The translations under genes were made by a program, and so were the position numbers. From NCBI GenBank assembly GCA_020445145.1, contig JAGRHC010000002.1, positions 1 to 64,000 of the forward strand: a stretch of DNA of 64,000 nt, given 5' to 3'. Position 1 is the first letter of the stretch, and every line of letters begins with the position of its first letter. Origin of the DNA: Alphaproteobacteria bacterium (GTDB lineage Bacteria; Pseudomonadota; Alphaproteobacteria; Micavibrionales; Micavibrionaceae). The notes under the pieces are model-generated. The model searched no databases. It was given only the letters and a program-made list of their open reading frames with translations, and was not told the origin of the DNA. This document shows positions 1 through 8,171 of the stretch, piece after piece.

Positions 1-1121
1 CCGGAATAGAAGTCCACATTCGGGAAGAGTTTACGATCAACAAAATACGGATCTTCCAGAGCAATCCGCTCCAACTCACGCGCCAGCTCAAGACGAGGAT
101 CATTAACCCCAAGATCATCAAGAACTTCGTCACAAGCCTTCTTCAGTACGTTCGCACGCGGATCGAAGTTTTTATAAACGCGGTGCCCGAAGCCCATCAA
201 CTTAAACGGATCATCCTTATCTTTCGCACGCGCCAAAAACTCAGGGATATGATCCACCGAACCAATCTGGTCCAGCATCTCAAGAACCGCCTGATTAGCC
301 CCGCCATGGCTCGGCCCCCAAAGAGACGCAATCCCTGCCGCAATGCAGGCAAACGGATTAGCCTGCGAAGAACCCGCCAGACGTACGGTCGACGTCGAAG
401 CATTCTGCTCATGATCCGCATGAAGAATGAATATCTTGTCCATAGCATTCGCCAGAACCGGATTAACCTTATAAGGCTCTGCCGGAACAGAGAAACACAT
501 GTAAAGGAAGTTCTCCGCATAAGACAAATCATTACGCGGATAAACAAACGGCTGACCAACCGAATATTTATAGGTCATCGCCGCCAGCGTAGCGACTTTC
601 GCAATCAACCTGTGCGCGGAAATCTCCCTTTGCTTCGGATCCCATATATCCAGAGAGTCATGATAGAACGAAGACAGCGCCCCCATAATCCCGCACATAA
701 TAGCCATCGGGTGTGCATCACGACGAAAACCTCTAAAGAAGAAGTTCACCTGCTCATGCACCATCGTGTGATAGGTAATGTTATATTCAAACTCATCTTT
801 CTGCGCCCGTGTCGGCAAATCTCCATAAAGCAGCAAATGAGCAACATCCATAAACGTGCTCTTCTCTGCAAGATCGCGGATATCATATCCGCGGTGCATC
901 AAAATCCCTTCATCACCATCAATAAACGTCAGGCGCGACTTACAACTCCCCGTCGAAGCAAAACTGGGATCAAAAGTAAAATGACCGGACTGCTCATATA
1001 TCTTGCGAACATCAATGACCGAAGGCCCCATAACCCCGTCGATAACAGGAAGCTGACAGGATTCACCTGTCTCATCATTGGTTAAAGTAAACGTTTTTTG
1101 GCTCGGACTTTCAGTGGACAT
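1..1121 (-). CDS. gltA: Citrate synthase, 3' end outside the window
   Basis: Condenses oxaloacetate and acetyl-CoA to citrate, the entry step of the TCA cycle, in the cytoplasm. About 373 codons are visible. The translation begins [13 protein letters not shown] and contains the type II (hexameric) citrate synthase signatures: [16 protein letters not shown] near the N-terminus, [14 protein letters not shown], the active-site region [17 protein letters not shown], and [15 protein letters not shown]. The start at 1121 is supported by a GAGGT ribosome binding site six to ten bases upstream. The family is normally about 430 residues, so roughly 55 residues lie beyond the left edge. It lies 115 bp downstream of gltX on the same strand and may share its transcript or use a promoter in that gap. 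Confidence 0.95.
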   Translation of the reverse strand, partial: MSTESPSQKTFTLTNDETGESCQLPVIDGVMGPSVIDVRKIYEQSGHFTFDPSFASTGSCKSRLTFIDGDEGILMHRGYDIRDLAEKSTFMDVAHLLLYGDLPTRAQKDEFEYNITYHTMVHEQVNFFFRGFRRDAHPMAIMCGIMGALSSFYHDSLDIWDPKQREISAHRLIAKVATLAAMTYKYSVGQPFVYPRNDLSYAENFLYMCFSVPAEPYKVNPVLANAMDKIFILHADHEQNASTSTVRLAGSSQANPFACIAAGIASLWGPSHGGANQAVLEMLDQIGSVDHIPEFLARAKDKDDPFKLMGFGHRVYKNFDPRANVLKKACDEVLDDLGVNDPRLELARELERIALEDPYFVDRKLFPNVDFYS

Positions 1122-1236
1122 AGTTACCTCGGGGGAGAAATGTGAAGATCTATAAACGGAATGTGAAAAGCGAACGCTTTCCGTATAAAAGAGTATAAGA
1201 AACGGCCCCGAAAATCAAGGCGCCGCATATATAAGA

Positions 1237-2646
1237 CTATGCTTTTATAGCCGCCTGAATTCGTGCGCATGTCTCCTGCTGCCCAAGAATTTCGCAGGCA
1301 TGAAAAATAGACGGCGAAACCGTAGTCCCCGTAACCGCCGCGCGCAACGGCATCGCAACCTTACCAAGTTTCCCGTCCGCCATAGAGGCCGCAACCCCCT
1401 TGCAAACATCCTGAATGGCATCTGACGTGAAATCGGTCACCATAGAAAGACCGTCATGCAAAGCCCGCAAAACATCCTGAGCCTCTTCAACCATTGCCAA
1501 AGCCTTCTCATCATAAGAAAACGGTACCACCTTCGCATAAAAAACAGACTCGTCCACAAACTGCAGCAAAGTTTTCGCGCGCGATTTTAACTCCTCAATA
1601 CCCGCAACAATCCTGCCGCGTCCGGTCTCATCAAGCACAATCTCATGCCGTTCCAGATAAAAGGGCGCACAGCGCGACAAAAGATCATCCGCCTCCAGCG
1701 TCTTGATATAATGTGCATTCAAATGATCAAGCTTCGCCGTATCAAACCGGGCAGGGGACTGACCGATATTCTCCAGATTAAACCACTCCACAGCCTTGTC
1801 GCGCGGAATAATCTCATCATCCCCATGGCTCCACCCCAACCGGAGCAGGTAATTACAAAAAGCCTCGGACAAATACCCTAGCCCCTCATATTCATGCACA
1901 CCCTGCGCCCCATGCCGCTTGGAAAACTTACCGCCATCTTGCCCATGAATCAGGGGTAAATGCGAAAACTCCGGCAAATTCCAACCCATCGCATCATAAA
2001 TAACCTTCTGCCGGAACGTATTGTTCAGGTGATCATCTCCGCGCAAAATATCCGTAACCCCGGCATCATGGTCATCAACCACCACAGACAACATATATGT
2101 CGGCGTCCCGTCCGAACGCAAAAGAACAAAATCATCCAGCTGATCATTCCGAACCGTAACATCACCTTGCACATGATCGCGGATCGTCGTTTCACCCTCC
2201 AAAGGCGCCTTGATCCTGACCACAGGCTTGATCTCCTCACTGACGTCCCCCGGAGCCGGCGAACGATCCCGCCAGCGCCGGTCATAGAAAGTCTTGCGAC
2301 CTTCCTTCAAAGCGGTCTCGCGCATAACCTCAAGCTCTTCCGGCGTGCAATAGCAATAATAAGCCTGCCCGTTATCCAGCATCTGCTGCGCGACCTCGGC
2401 ATGACGATCCATCCGCGAAAACTGTGATACGATCTCCCCGTCATAATCCAGCCCCATCCACTTCAGGCCGTCCTTGATCGCCTGCACAGCCTCCTCGGAA
2501 TGCCGCTTGCGATCCGTATCCTCAATCCGAACAACAAACTTCCCGCCATGATGCCGCGCATACAGCCAGTTAAACAGAGCCGTGCGCGCATTCCCCACAT
2601 GCATAAACCCGGTGGGCGAAGGCGGAAAACGTGTTACAACAGTCAT
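1237..2646 (-). CDS. gltX: Glutamyl-tRNA synthetase
   Basis: Class I aminoacyl-tRNA synthetase that charges tRNA-Glu (possibly also tRNA-Gln in bacteria using the amidotransferase route). About 469 residues, the usual length. The N-terminus reads MTVVTRFPPSPTG, followed by the HIGH-like motif MHVGNAR. The KMSKS-like loop GGKFSKRHG lies in the middle, and the C-terminal anticodon-binding part is complete. The first possible Met is at 2661, but 2646 fits the family N-terminus and is preceded by GAGAAG at a suitable distance. The start codon is face to face with that of comEC: both ATGs share the CATG at 2644-2647, so the promoters of the two genes must lie inside each other's coding sequence or nearby. 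Confidence 0.95.
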   Translation of the reverse strand: MTVVTRFPPSPTGFMHVGNARTALFNWLYARHHGGKFVVRIEDTDRKRHSEEAVQAIKDGLKWMGLDYDGEIVSQFSRMDRHAEVAQQMLDNGQAYYCYCTPEELEVMRETALKEGRKTFYDRRWRDRSPAPGDVSEEIKPVVRIKAPLEGETTIRDHVQGDVTVRNDQLDDFVLLRSDGTPTYMLSVVVDDHDAGVTDILRGDDHLNNTFRQKVIYDAMGWNLPEFSHLPLIHGQDGGKFSKRHGAQGVHEYEGLGYLSEAFCNYLLRLGWSHGDDEIIPRDKAVEWFNLENIGQSPARFDTAKLDHLNAHYIKTLEADDLLSRCAPFYLERHEIVLDETGRGRIVAGIEELKSRAKTLLQFVDESVFYAKVVPFSYDEKALAMVEEAQDVLRALHDGLSMVTDFTSDAIQDVCKGVAASMADGKLGKVAMPLRAAVTGTTVSPSIFHACEILGQQETCARIQAAIKA

Positions 2647-4828
2647 GGAACTTCTCAACATCTATAAAATTACGAGCCCGAACCCTAGCATGCAGGCCCT
2701 GCAAAGCAAAGACTGGAAATTCGCCCCGCGGGAAATTTTAATTCCCCCAAATCTGCACGCATGGCTGCTGGAACAACTCTATCTCCAGAAAAACAATCTG
2801 TTCCTCTGGACACCGGTATTGATCGCCCTTGGCATAGGATTATATTTCAGCCTCCCCACAGAGCCCCCTGTACTGTTCGGTCTCGCCGCCTTCCTTTTGT
2901 CCGCTAGCATCTTGGTCCTGATCGCCCCCGCCAGAACAAAAAGCAGAACAGGGCAGGGCGCCTTCCTGTTCTCTCTGTCGATATCCCTCGTAGTGGCCGG
3001 ATTCCTGACCGCTCAAATCCGCACAGCAAGCATCAATACCCACGTTCTTGAAAAACGCCTCGGCCCGGTAAATATAACAGGAACAATAAAATCAGTAGAA
3101 ATACTGGAGGGCAAAAAAGGAAGCCGCATCATTCTCGAAAACCCGGAAATCGACAACCGCCCCCCGGACAAAACGCCGCAAAGAATAAGGCTCCAGCTCC
3201 GCGCCGACCAAAACATCGCTCCCGGCCAGAAAATAAAAGCGCTCGCAACCCTGAACCCACCATCAGGACCGGTCATCCCCGGAGGATTTGACTTCCGCCG
3301 CCACCTCTATTTTCAAAAAATCGGCGCCGTCGGTTTCATCTACCGCGCCCCCGAAATACAGGAGCCAAACCAAAGTACGCTGAACCTGGAAACACTCAGG
3401 CAATCAATCAACCAAAGAATCACGAAAATCCTCCCCGCGCAGCAAGCCGGAATCGTCACAGCCCTCATCACCGGCCACCGCAAACAAATCACAGACAACG
3501 ACAACAGCGCCATGCGCGACGCTGGCCTCGCCCACATCCTCGCAATCTCCGGCCTTCATGTCGGGTTCATAGCAGGTTTTATATTCTTCTCGGCAAGACT
3601 CTTCATGGCCTCCATCCCGCCGCTTGCCCTGAACTACCCCATCAAGAAAATAGCCGCCATCATCGCTTTCGCCGGCGCAATCTTCTACATGCTCCTCGCC
3701 GGAACCACAGTCCCGACCCAGCGCGCCGTCCTGATGAGCGGGATAATCTTTCTTGCTGTCATTCTGGATCGCTCGCCAATATCCCTGCGCCTCGTCGCTT
3801 TCGCCGCCCTTTGCATCCTTCTAAGCGCCCCGGAAAGCCTTCTCTCCGCCAGCTTCCAAATGTCCTTCGGCGCCGTCACCGCCCTCGTCGCCTTCTACGA
3901 AGCAACGCGCAATTTCTGGTCCAAAACATACAGCAAAGCCGGATTTGCACGCAAAGCCACCCTCTACATCCTCGGCGTTGCCACAACCACCCTCATCGCC
4001 AGCTTCGCCACAGCCCCGTTCGCCCTCTACCACTTCCAGCAAGTCTCGGCCCTCGGCAGCATCTCAAACCTGATCGCCGTCCCGATCCTGGCCTTCTGGG
4101 TCATGCCGTGCGCCATTCTCTCAATCCTGCTGATGCCCTTTGGACTGGACACCTTGCCGCTTCAGATCATGGGGCAGGGATGCGCGCAAATCCTGTCTAT
4201 CGCACACTGGAGCGCAGACCTCCCATCCGCCGCTATCCATACGCCCGAAATATCCTTCCCGGCATTCATAATGCTGTGCATCGCCGCCCTCGTCATCATA
4301 CTCTGGCGCGGAGCCGGTAAAATACTGGCGCTCCCCCTCATCATCGCAGCCGTCTTCAGCGCACAAACCAAAACCCACCCGGATATCCTGATCGCCGCCA
4401 GCCATAATATTTTCGCCTTCAAAACAGATCAAAGCACACTCTACGCCACAAGCCTCAGCAAAGAAAAATTCGTCCGTGAAAATTGGGAACGAGCCTTGGG
4501 ATTAAACACCAAAATCCTGCCAACCGACGCAAGCGCAAAGCAAACCGCAAACGCGCCAAAATGTGACGCCCAAGCCTGCCGCTTGGAAATAAAAGGCAAA
4601 AAAATATCCTTCGTCAAACAACCCTACGCCCTGCAAGCCGATTGCATATGGGCCGACATCGTAATCTCCCAAAATCCGATCAAGACCAGATGCCCGGCCA
4701 AAGTAAAACTGGATAAATTCGACACATGGAAAAACGGCGCCTACGCCATCTGGATCAAAAGCAACGGAACCATCCAGATCAAAAACACCCGCGACCAAAC
4801 CGGCCAAAGACCATGGGGCACAAAATAA
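2645..4828 (+). CDS. comEC: ComEC/Rec2-family DNA uptake channel protein
   Basis: Inner-membrane channel protein of natural transformation. About 727 residues from the 2645 ATG. Hydrophobic segments near residues 45-95 are followed by a DUF4131-like OB region (about 120-240, with the RRHLYFQKIG signature) and the Competence domain (about 270-560), which carries the conserved HILAISGLHVGF and GATVPTQRA-like motifs (here GTTVPTQRA). The C-terminal about 130 residues correspond to the position of the metallo-beta-lactamase domain, but no HxHxDH zinc motif is present. Degenerate C-termini of this kind are known to me in alphaproteobacterial ComEC. An alternative start at 2690 (MQALQSKDW) is possible, since neither has a strong ribosome binding site. 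No other competence gene is in view. Confidence 0.88.
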   Translation: MELLNIYKITSPNPSMQALQSKDWKFAPREILIPPNLHAWLLEQLYLQKNNLFLWTPVLIALGIGLYFSLPTEPPVLFGLAAFLLSASILVLIAPARTKSRTGQGAFLFSLSISLVVAGFLTAQIRTASINTHVLEKRLGPVNITGTIKSVEILEGKKGSRIILENPEIDNRPPDKTPQRIRLQLRADQNIAPGQKIKALATLNPPSGPVIPGGFDFRRHLYFQKIGAVGFIYRAPEIQEPNQSTLNLETLRQSINQRITKILPAQQAGIVTALITGHRKQITDNDNSAMRDAGLAHILAISGLHVGFIAGFIFFSARLFMASIPPLALNYPIKKIAAIIAFAGAIFYMLLAGTTVPTQRAVLMSGIIFLAVILDRSPISLRLVAFAALCILLSAPESLLSASFQMSFGAVTALVAFYEATRNFWSKTYSKAGFARKATLYILGVATTTLIASFATAPFALYHFQQVSALGSISNLIAVPILAFWVMPCAILSILLMPFGLDTLPLQIMGQGCAQILSIAHWSADLPSAAIHTPEISFPAFIMLCIAALVIILWRGAGKILALPLIIAAVFSAQTKTHPDILIAASHNIFAFKTDQSTLYATSLSKEKFVRENWERALGLNTKILPTDASAKQTANAPKCDAQACRLEIKGKKISFVKQPYALQADCIWADIVISQNPIKTRCPAKVKLDKFDTWKNGAYAIWIKSNGTIQIKNTRDQTGQRPWGTK

Positions 4829-4911
4829 ACAAGAGAAAGGATATGTGGCTCCAAAGAGCGGCCCCTGAAGTGTCTCGCTCGCGAGCCAACAAGTAACCTG
4901 CCAATACCACG

Positions 4912-5598
4912 CTAGTGATAAGACCGCAGCAACCCCGCAAGCCGCCCCTGTATCTTCACGCGCTCCTGCTCAAGAACCCGCGGCTCATAATCATCATTCT
5001 CCGGCTCCAGAACAATCTTGCTCCCGGCCCGGCGCAATCGCTTGAGTGTCACATCCTGATCATCCACCAGAGCAACAACAATCGCTCCGTTCTCCGCCGT
5101 CTCGCAGCGTTGGATAATCACCGTATCCTGATCGAAAATCCCCGCCTTGATCATCGAATCCCCGTCGACTGTCAAAGCATAATGATCCCCGCGCCCGATA
5201 AACCCCGGCGGAACCTGAACACTCTCGCCTTCATCGCGAATAGCCTCAATTGGCGTCCCCGCAGCAATCCTTCCGCACAAAGGCACTTCCATAACCTGAG
5301 ACAACAGGGCCGCCTGCTGGGTTGCAGCAATTTCACGCGACAAATCCGCCACCGCGCTCCGGTCCTCGTCCTTGGGCCGAAATCCCTCCGGCAACCTCTT
5401 GATCTCAAGTGCCCGCGCACGGTGCGGCAAACGCTCAATATAGCCACGTTCAACCAATCCCGTAATAAGCCTGTGAATCCCGGACTTCGACTTAAGCCCA
5501 AGCGCCTCCTTCATTTCCTCAAAAGACGGTGGCACATCATCCCCCGACATCTTCTCATGAATATAAAGCAGCAAATCGCGTTGTTTCTTGGTCAGCAT
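4912..5598 (-). CDS. lexA: LexA SOS repressor
   Basis: Transcriptional repressor of the SOS regulon that self-cleaves on contact with RecA filaments. 228 residues: N-terminal winged HTH (about 1-65, with SKSGIHRLITGLVERGY), hinge, and C-terminal S24 peptidase domain. The cleavage site is Ala113-Gly114 in GRIAAGTP. The catalytic dyad is Ser148 (GDSMIKAG) and Lys186 (DVTLKRL). It is the last gene of the trpG-trpD-trpC-lexA series, separated from trpC by 93 bp that hold a GTTC-N7-GTTC SOS box, so it can be autoregulated independently of the trp genes. It converges with comEC across an 83-bp gap. Confidence 0.96.
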   Translation of the reverse strand: MLTKKQRDLLLYIHEKMSGDDVPPSFEEMKEALGLKSKSGIHRLITGLVERGYIERLPHRARALEIKRLPEGFRPKDEDRSAVADLSREIAATQQAALLSQVMEVPLCGRIAAGTPIEAIRDEGESVQVPPGFIGRGDHYALTVDGDSMIKAGIFDQDTVIIQRCETAENGAIVVALVDDQDVTLKRLRRAGSKIVLEPENDDYEPRVLEQERVKIQGRLAGLLRSYH

Positions 5599-5659
5599 AT
5601 CTCTTGCATCCTGCCTGAAGTTCCCAAAAATGTCCGGTGAAACCAGATATACACTATTT

Positions 5660-5674
5660 GTTCTAGTTTAGTTC
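5660..5674. promoter_or_regulatory. LexA (SOS) box upstream of lexA
   Basis: Direct repeat GTTC, seven bases, GTTC (5660-5663 and 5671-5674), 62 bp upstream of the lexA start codon. This is exactly the operator form established for alphaproteobacterial LexA. A third GTTC follows at 5677-5680 with different spacing. It predicts negative autoregulation of lexA. No other copy was searched for systematically. Confidence 0.88.
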
Positions 5675-5691
5675 ACGTTCTGTGTCAAATT

Positions 5692-6477
5692 TTAAGTGCC
5701 GGTGCCCATCAAATTATGCACCGCAGCCTCAATATCCTGCTGGCGCATCAAGCTCTCCCCAACCAGAAACGCCCCAAACCCAAGCTTATAAAGATTGATC
5801 ATCGTCTCATGATCCGCAATGCCGCTCTCCGAAACCTTATAAACATCTTTCGGAATTTGGGAGTACAGATCAACCGAAGTCGCAACATCGACCTGTAAAC
5901 TCTTCAAATTGCGGTTATTTACCCCGATCATCATTGGGTTCAATCTGATCGCACGCTCAAGCTCCTCCAGATTATGAACCTCAACCAGCACATCCATCCG
6001 AAGCGACAACGCCGTCTCATAAAGCTCACGCGCCATCCCGTCTTCAAGCGCCGCCATAATCAATAAAACACAATCCGCCCCCAAAGCCCGCGATTCATAA
6101 ATCTGGTAAGGATCGAGCATAAAATCCTTGCGCAAAACCGGCATATCAACAGCCTGCACAACCGCGCGCAAATAGTCATCCGAACCCTGAAAATAAGGCT
6201 CATCCGTTAAAACGGACAAACACTTGGCTCCCGCCGACTCATAAATCTTGGCGATCGCCACAGGATCAAAATCAGCCCGAATAACCCCCTTGCTCGGTGA
6301 GGCCTTCTTCACCTCTGCAATCAAAGCCGGCCCGTCGGCCAAAAGCAAATGACAGAGAAACCCCGAAGGCAAAGGCATATCCGCAACTTTATATTTCAAA
6401 TCGTCAAATGAAACCGCATACTTCATATCGCGAATATGAGAGCGCTTCTTTTCACAAATCTCGCCAAGCGTATCCAT
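5692..6477 (-). CDS. trpC: Indole-3-glycerol phosphate synthase
   Basis: Converts carboxyphenylamino-deoxyribulose phosphate to indole-3-glycerol phosphate in tryptophan synthesis. About 261 residues, a single-domain TIM barrel. Family motifs are visible: LIAEVKKASPSKGVI (catalytic Lys), LRKDFMLDPYQIYE, VEVHNLEELERA, IGVNNRNLKSL and ESGIADHE. The start was set at 6477 (MDTLGEICEKKR) because it lies one base after the trpD stop and has AAGGAG about nine bases upstream. An upstream in-frame extension exists but does not resemble the family. Translationally coupled to trpD. Confidence 0.96.
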   Translation of the reverse strand: MDTLGEICEKKRSHIRDMKYAVSFDDLKYKVADMPLPSGFLCHLLLADGPALIAEVKKASPSKGVIRADFDPVAIAKIYESAGAKCLSVLTDEPYFQGSDDYLRAVVQAVDMPVLRKDFMLDPYQIYESRALGADCVLLIMAALEDGMARELYETALSLRMDVLVEVHNLEELERAIRLNPMMIGVNNRNLKSLQVDVATSVDLYSQIPKDVYKVSESGIADHETMINLYKLGFGAFLVGESLMRQQDIEAAVHNLMGTGT

Positions 6478-6478
6478 C

Positions 6479-7504
6479 TCAAGATACTCCTTTCGTGAAA
6501 TTGATATACCCGTCAAGAACACCGCGCGCACGCCCGCTGTTAACCGCCTCGGCCGCCAGCGCCACAGAGTCACGCAGAGTATGAACGCCCAAACCGTTCG
6601 TGTCCTTGCTAATCATCAAAACAGCAGCCGCATTCGCCAGAACAATATCCCTGTATGCACAACGCTTCCCATCCAGAACATCAGAGAGCGCCGCCGCATT
6701 CAAAGCAGCATCACCTCCGATCAAATCCTCAGCGCGAGAAACATCCAAACCAAAATCCCCGGGACTCAGGATAGTCTCCTCAATCACACCATTTTCCAAT
6801 TTGGCCACAAACGTCTCACCCGTCGTCGTAATCTCGTCCAGCCCGTCACTGCCATGAACAATCCAGGCACTTTCCGACCCCAACCGGCGCAGCGTCTCCG
6901 CAAAAGGAATAAGCCACTTCCGGTCCAAAACCCCGATCAACTGACGCTTCGTCCCTGCAGGATTAGCAAGAGGCCCAAGAAGATTGAAAATCGTGCGCAC
7001 CCCGAGCGCTTTGCGCACAGGCATCACATGCTTCATCGCCGCGTGATGTTTCGGCGCCATCAAAAAAGCAAAAGAAAATCGCTCAAGCGCCTGCGCCAGC
7101 ACATCCTGAGAAGCATCCAGATTAACCCCAAGCTGCTCCAGAACATCCGCCGCCCCTGACTTCGAACTCGAAGCCCTGTTCCCATGCTTCGCCACCGGAA
7201 CCCCGCAAGCCGCAACCACAAGCGCGACGGCCGTAGAAATATTATACGTCCCTGACTTATCGCCCCCGGTCCCGCAACAATCCACCGCGCCTGCCGGAGC
7301 AGAAACACCAGAAGCCTTGGCCCGCATCACACGCGCTGCCCCTGTCAACTCATCCACTGTTTCCCCGCGCATGGAGAGCCCCATCAAAAAGGCGGCAATC
7401 TCCGCGTCACTGCATCCTCCCTCCATAATCTGAGAGAAGAGGGCATTCATCTCCTCTTCGCGAAATGCCTCTCCGCGCTGAAGCCGAAGCAAAATATCCT
7501 TCAT
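6479..7504 (-). CDS. trpD: Anthranilate phosphoribosyltransferase
   Basis: Transfers phosphoribose from PRPP to anthranilate, the second step of tryptophan synthesis. 341 residues, the usual length. Motifs: CCGTGGDKSGTYNIST (PRPP-binding Gly loop), KHGNRASSSKSGAADVLE, and RTIFNLLGPLANPAG. Its start overlaps the trpG stop by four bases (ATGA at 7501-7504), and its stop is one base before the trpC start, so trpG, trpD and trpC form one translationally coupled operon. Confidence 0.97.
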   Translation of the reverse strand: MKDILLRLQRGEAFREEEMNALFSQIMEGGCSDAEIAAFLMGLSMRGETVDELTGAARVMRAKASGVSAPAGAVDCCGTGGDKSGTYNISTAVALVVAACGVPVAKHGNRASSSKSGAADVLEQLGVNLDASQDVLAQALERFSFAFLMAPKHHAAMKHVMPVRKALGVRTIFNLLGPLANPAGTKRQLIGVLDRKWLIPFAETLRRLGSESAWIVHGSDGLDEITTTGETFVAKLENGVIEETILSPGDFGLDVSRAEDLIGGDAALNAAALSDVLDGKRCAYRDIVLANAAAVLMISKDTNGLGVHTLRDSVALAAEAVNSGRARGVLDGYINFTKGVS

Positions 7505-8082
7505 GCCGAAACCTTCGTAAAACCTAGGAAATTCTCAAGCAACTTATGCCCATAAGCCGTCGCAATACTCTCCGGGTGATATTGAACCCCGAATATAGGT
7601 TTGGTCTTATGCGCCAAAGCCATAATCAACCCGTCATCCGTCCGCGCCGTAACCTCCAGCACATCAGGAAAACTAGCCTCCTCGGCAATCAGGGAGTGAT
7701 AGCGCGTCACCTCATAAGGGGAGGGGATACCTTCAAAAATTCCAGTCCCGTCATGATTAATCCGGGATACCTTCCCATGAAGCGGCTCCGGCGCGCGGAC
7801 CACGTTCCCGCCAAAAGCCTGCGCAATCGACTGATGCCCAAGACAAACCCCGAACAAAGGAATATGATCCGCAGCCGCACGCCCGATCAACGCAAGACAA
7901 ATTCCGGCATGATCCGGGTCACTCGGCCCCGGCGATATCAAAATCCCCGATGGCTTGGCATCGACAACATCCTGCACAGAGATTTTATCATTCCTGTGCA
8001 CAGCAACATCCGCCCCCAGATCCCCGAGATACTGGACCAGATTGTAAGTAAAACTGTCATAGTTATCGATAAGTATAATCAT
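7501..8082 (-). CDS. trpG: Anthranilate synthase glutamine amidotransferase component
   Basis: Supplies ammonia from glutamine to TrpE for anthranilate formation. 193 residues, a class I glutamine amidotransferase. The N-terminus is MIILIDNYDSFTYNLVQYL. The catalytic Cys is in FGVCLGHQSIAQAFGG and the His-Glu pair is in FGVQYHPESI. The partner trpE lies about 1.4 kb away in another operon, not adjacent. It may also serve folate synthesis (PabA role), which cannot be decided from sequence. First gene of the trpGDC-lexA run, with a stem-loop just upstream. Confidence 0.95.
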   Translation of the reverse strand: MIILIDNYDSFTYNLVQYLGDLGADVAVHRNDKISVQDVVDAKPSGILISPGPSDPDHAGICLALIGRAAADHIPLFGVCLGHQSIAQAFGGNVVRAPEPLHGKVSRINHDGTGIFEGIPSPYEVTRYHSLIAEEASFPDVLEVTARTDDGLIMALAHKTKPIFGVQYHPESIATAYGHKLLENFLGFTKVSA

Positions 8083-8118
8083 GACTTTGTTATGAACTGC
8101 GCCGATTTAAAAAGCAAG

Positions 8119-8146
8119 CGAGGCGTTTTTTCGAATTTACGCCTCG
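8119..8146 (-). promoter_or_regulatory. Stem-loop in the trpG leader region
   Basis: Perfect 8-bp inverted repeat (8119-8126 and 8139-8146, arms CGAGGCGT and ACGCCTCG) with a 12-base loop, 37 bp upstream of the trpG start. Read on the minus strand, the stem is followed within five bases by CTTTTT, so it could act as an attenuator-like terminator ahead of trpGDC. No Trp-rich leader peptide was found upstream, so classical attenuation is not supported. It could equally be an operator in this divergent intergenic region. Confidence 0.45.
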
Positions 8147-8171
8147 TGAAAATAAGGGTATGCTAAGCCCC

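Noticed and set aside
1122-1236. Search for a riboswitch or small RNA upstream of gltA
   Set aside because: No structured element or known motif was recognised in the 115 bp.
4829-4911. GCTCGCGAGC palindrome between comEC and lexA considered as a bidirectional terminator
   Set aside because: No T-tract on either side and weak further pairing.
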